Assembly (NCBI RefSeq): GCF_001400735.1
Contig: NZ_LJPW01000158.1
Span: forward strand, 1-51,780
Source: Pseudomonas caricapapayae
Lineage (GTDB): Bacteria; Pseudomonadota; Gammaproteobacteria; Pseudomonadales; Pseudomonadaceae
Reading direction: 5' to 3'
DNA length: 51,780 bases
The position numbers were made by a program, and so were the translations under genes. This document shows positions 48,918 through 51,780 of the stretch, in pieces. Positions within the stretch are counted from its first letter, which is position 1; each line of letters begins with the position of its first letter. The notes beneath the pieces were generated by a model. It ran no database searches. It had not been told where the DNA came from and saw only the letters and a program-made list of their open reading frames with translations.

Positions 48918-49996
48918 ATAGCTCTGGCTTCCTGCGTGAGTCTCGCACAAGGATAGCGTAGACAGGTGTAGTGACGACCGTCACGGCGCTCCACGCTCAG
49001 ACTGGCGTGCGGGCCAAAAAGTGCCGCAATACGTGCGCCTATATTCGTCAGAGCCTGCTGAGTACCGTTGGAAGTCTGCCGATTGGCAACTTCTTCATAG
49101 GGATTGCTGACGCTCAATATGAACTCTCCCCCTTCATAATTCGCTTCGACCGTTACAACGCCCCCTTCGACCCGCGGAGCAATGCCATAAATCAAAGCGT
49201 TTTCAAGTAATGGCTGCAAGGTTAGCTGGGGAATCGGCAAATCATCGGGAATTGCGCTCACCCTCCAGTCCAACTGTAGACGCTCGCCAAGACGATATTG
49301 CTCAATCGATAAATATCGTTTTGCCAATGCCAGCTCCTCGCCCCATGTCACCAGACTGCCAGGCTTGGCCAGACTGGCGCGAAACAGGTCGGAAAGATCC
49401 AGTACCGCCTGCTCTGCCTTGATCGGGTTGCTGGCAACCAGACTGGCGATACTGTTGAGGGTATTGAACAGGAAGTGCGGGCGGATTCGCGCCTGTAGCG
49501 ATTCGATCCTTGCACGCAGCTCGCCCTGTTGCTGTTTGCGCCACTGACTCTGCAGATAGAAATAGCGCAGCATCAGAGCGGACATGATCAAGGCAATCGT
49601 CGAGTAACGCAGGTAGCGTTCAACCATCCCGCTGACCGAAATCCGGCCGGTGAGCTGGCAGACATCCGTGACGGCTGTGCACAACAGTGTCAGGCCCACC
49701 ACCAACAGACAACTGAGCATGCCGGCCAGTCCCGGCGTCAGGCGCGCCAGCAAGGGCCGCAAACCACACAACAGCGCTGCGGACAGCAGCACGATCCATT
49801 GCACGAACAGCGACATCAGTGCCAGACGTATCCAATCGAAACCGCTGCGCATCGGTTCTACCAGTACCAGAACCAGCACCAGCAGCTCCGCCAGTACGAC
49901 GAGCACCAGCAATGCCTGCGGCAGGCACAGTTCCGGGAGAAAAAAATCTTTGCCGGGTGCAGCCCGGGCATCATGTTTCACAGGTTCGATTCGCAT
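48914..49996 (-). CDS. Sensor kinase AlgZ (FimS)
   Basis: This 360-aa LytS-type sensor partners AlgR. Five or six hydrophobic helices occupy about residues 25-148. The phospho-acceptor is His174 in RIRPHFLFNTLNSI. The ATP-binding half has LLENALIYGIAP in place of a classic N box and a weak G-box region, as known for AlgZ/FimS, so autokinase motifs are degenerate. It is the first gene of algZ-algR, divergent from argH across 133 bp. Confidence 0.96.
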   Translation of the reverse strand: MRIEPVKHDARAAPGKDFFLPELCLPQALLVLVVLAELLVLVLVLVEPMRSGFDWIRLALMSLFVQWIVLLSAALLCGLRPLLARLTPGLAGMLSCLLVVGLTLLCTAVTDVCQLTGRISVSGMVERYLRYSTIALIMSALMLRYFYLQSQWRKQQQGELRARIESLQARIRPHFLFNTLNSIASLVASNPIKAEQAVLDLSDLFRASLAKPGSLVTWGEELALAKRYLSIEQYRLGERLQLDWRVSAIPDDLPIPQLTLQPLLENALIYGIAPRVEGGVVTVEANYEGGEFILSVSNPYEEVANRQTSNGTQQALTNIGARIAALFGPHASLSVERRDGRHYTCLRYPCARLTQEARAI

Positions 49997-50129
49997 GGCT
50001 CCAGTCTCTGCCCTGGCCTCGCCAGCGGCAAGCTGTCCGGGGATAAAAATGCATCAACCCTGTTATCATCGCAATCGCCCTTGTGCCAGGTATCGGGCAC
50101 GCCACTTTCTGTTAGCAACGAGCGAATCC

Positions 50130-51524
50130 ATGAGCACCGACAAGACCAACCAGTCCTGGGGCGGCCGCTTCAGTGAACCCGTCGACGCGTTTGTCGCGCG
50201 TTTCACTGCCTCCGTCAATTTCGATCAACGTCTGTATCGCCACGACATCATGGGCTCCATCGCCCATGCCACGATGCTGGCCAAGGTGGGCGTGCTGACC
50301 GACGCCGAGCGTGACACCATCGTTGACGGCCTGAACACCATCCAGGCCGAGATCGAAGCCGGCAATTTCGAGTGGCGCGTCGATCTTGAAGACGTGCACA
50401 TGAACATTGAAGCACGCCTGACCGACCGCATCGGTATCACCGGCAAGAAACTGCACACCGGCCGCAGCCGCAACGATCAGGTCGCCACCGATATCCGTCT
50501 GTGGTTGCGTGACGAAATCGATCTGATCCTGAGCGAAATCACGCGTCTGCAGCAAGGTCTGCTGGGCCAGGCCGAGCGCGAAGCCGAAACCATCATGCCT
50601 GGTTTCACGCACTTGCAGACCGCCCAGCCTGTTACATTCGGCCACCATATGCTGGCCTGGTTCGAAATGCTCAGCCGCGACTACGAGCGTCTGGTCGACT
50701 GCCGCAAGCGCCTCAACCGCATGCCTCTGGGCAGCGCTGCGCTGGCGGGCACGACCTACCCGATCGATCGCGAGCTGACCTGCAAGCTGCTGGGTTTCGA
50801 CGTGGTAGGCGGCAACTCGCTGGACGGCGTATCGGATCGCGACTTCGCCATCGAATTCTGCTCGGCCGCGTCTATCGCGATGATGCACCTGTCACGCTTC
50901 TCCGAAGAGCTGGTGCTGTGGACCAGTGCACAGTTCCAGTTCATTGATCTGCCGGATCGCTTCTGCACTGGCAGCTCGATCATGCCGCAGAAGAAAAACC
51001 CCGATGTTCCGGAACTGGTTCGTGGCAAGAGCGGCCGTGTATTCGGCGCCTTGATGGGCTTGCTGACCTTGATGAAAGGCCAGCCTCTGGCCTACAACAA
51101 GGACAATCAGGAAGACAAGGAGCCGCTGTTCGACGCCGCCGACACCCTGCGTGATTCGTTGCGTGCGTTTGCCGACATGATCCCTGCGATCAAACCAAAG
51201 CACGCCATCATGCGTGAAGCGGCGCTGCGCGGGTTCTCGACCGCCACCGATCTGGCCGACTATCTGGTGCGTCGTGGTCTGCCGTTCCGTGACTGCCACG
51301 AAATCGTCGGTCATGCCGTGAAGTATGGCGTGGACACCGGCAAGGACCTGGCGGAAATGAGCCTGGAAGAGCTGCGTCAGTTCAGCAACCAGATTGAGCA
51401 GGACGTGTTCGCCGTGCTGACCCTGGAAGGCTCGGTAAATGCACGTAACCACATCGGCGGCACCGCCCCCGAACAGGTTCGCGCCGCCGTAGTACGCGGT
51501 CAGGAGCTGCTGGCCGGGCGCTGA
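50130..51524 (+). CDS. Argininosuccinate lyase
   Basis: This 464-aa enzyme splits argininosuccinate to arginine and fumarate in the cytoplasm. Family motifs are NQSWGGRFSEPVDAFVARF at the N-terminus, EDVHMNIEARL, HTGRSRNDQVATDIRLW, TAQPVTFGHHML and the catalytic-loop signature GSSIMPQKKNPD. Length equals the family norm. The ATG at 50130 follows a weak GAGCGA site; a longer upstream frame crosses algZ and is not coding. The algZ-argH divergence is conserved in Pseudomonas. Confidence 0.98.
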   Translation: MSTDKTNQSWGGRFSEPVDAFVARFTASVNFDQRLYRHDIMGSIAHATMLAKVGVLTDAERDTIVDGLNTIQAEIEAGNFEWRVDLEDVHMNIEARLTDRIGITGKKLHTGRSRNDQVATDIRLWLRDEIDLILSEITRLQQGLLGQAEREAETIMPGFTHLQTAQPVTFGHHMLAWFEMLSRDYERLVDCRKRLNRMPLGSAALAGTTYPIDRELTCKLLGFDVVGGNSLDGVSDRDFAIEFCSAASIAMMHLSRFSEELVLWTSAQFQFIDLPDRFCTGSSIMPQKKNPDVPELVRGKSGRVFGALMGLLTLMKGQPLAYNKDNQEDKEPLFDAADTLRDSLRAFADMIPAIKPKHAIMREAALRGFSTATDLADYLVRRGLPFRDCHEIVGHAVKYGVDTGKDLAEMSLEELRQFSNQIEQDVFAVLTLEGSVNARNHIGGTAPEQVRAAVVRGQELLAGR

Positions 51525-51559
51525 ACACTCCTTACCCACCCTGGCCTGGCCCCTGATCA

Positions 51560-51685
51560 TCATTCCCACGCGCTGCGTGGGAATGCCTTTCTTCCGACCC
51601 TGAACGTGCAGTGCGGCACATATGTGTGACGCAGAGCGTCACGAACTGCATGCCCACGCGGAGCGTGGGAACGATAATCAAAACC
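51560..51685. repeat. GC-rich palindromic repeat cluster (GACGCAGAGCGTC family)
   Basis: Palindromes are CATTCCCACGCGCTGCGTGGGAATG, GTGACGCAGAGCGTCAC and CCCACGCGGAGCGTGGG, ending in AACGATAAT. The order parallels the cluster at 31003. It follows argH. The remaining 95 bases to the window end show no gene I can support. Confidence 0.82.
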
Positions 51686-51780
51686 GTGCCTTCAGCCAAA
51701 CTGCTCTAAAACGCTTTTCAACCGAGATCGCACAGACGACGCAGAATGCGACGTAAGTAATGAAGGAACCCGACGAAGTC

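Overview
The window is a stretch of bacterial chromosome that reads as a fluorescent Pseudomonas, most likely of the P. syringae group. I infer this from the gene content and order (trkA-rsmB-fmt-def, hemF-aroE, trpBA/trpI, prlC-yheV, algP-FKBP-algQ-dsbB, hemCDXY, algZR, argH). It is supported by the REP elements (GTGGGAGCGGACTTGTCCGC type), the high-GC coding sequence and the alginate regulators. From memory, the left two thirds are collinear with P. aeruginosa PA0016-PA0068 and the right third with PA5250-PA5263. I found no rRNA, tRNA, CRISPR array, transposase or prophage gene.

Layout. 1-600: tandem array of a 58-bp REP-derived unit. 627-7348 (minus): a YdeP-type molybdopterin oxidoreductase, then trkA, rsmB, fmt and def; a terminator separates def from fmt. 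7474-10337 (plus): LysM protein, dprA, tsaC. 10351-13238: quinone reductase facing away from hemF-aroE. 13438-18716: a choline-sulfate module made of a SulP transporter, ChoX-like binding protein, choline sulfatase BetC and a divergent LysR regulator. 18753-20928: DOPA-dioxygenase-like protein, alpha/beta hydrolase, REP elements, RcnB-like protein. 21053-24127: trpBA with the divergent activator gene trpI.

24128-27771 is a run of small stress-type genes: a DUF883 membrane-anchored protein, dodecin, two DUF1161 periplasmic proteins, a luciferase-like monooxygenase, OsmC with a likely AlgU promoter, and a lipoprotein. 28170-29648 holds the most unusual gene. It is an orphan with an AT-rich upstream region whose sequence pattern suggests a MACPF/perforin-like pore-forming fold, and it interrupts otherwise conserved housekeeping synteny.

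29934-41452: a lipoprotein metallopeptidase, gamma-carbonic anhydrase, prlC-yheV, a small acidic orphan, a cytochrome c-FTR1 iron permease fusion, a LysE exporter, an MscS-like channel, an ABC-F ATPase, a TIGR02444 protein and the histone-H1-like AlgP. 41669-51524: FKBP isomerase, algQ/rsd, dsbB, the hemC-hemD-hemX-hemY operon, algZ-algR and divergent argH.

Several genes are translationally coupled by 4-nt ATGA overlaps (fmt/rsmB, trpB/trpA, prlC/yheV, hemC/hemD, hemX/hemY, algZ/algR). Three convergent pairs end with abutting or overlapping stop codons. A second family of GC-rich palindromic repeats occurs at four intergenic sites. All family assignments come from reading motifs by eye; no database search was run.
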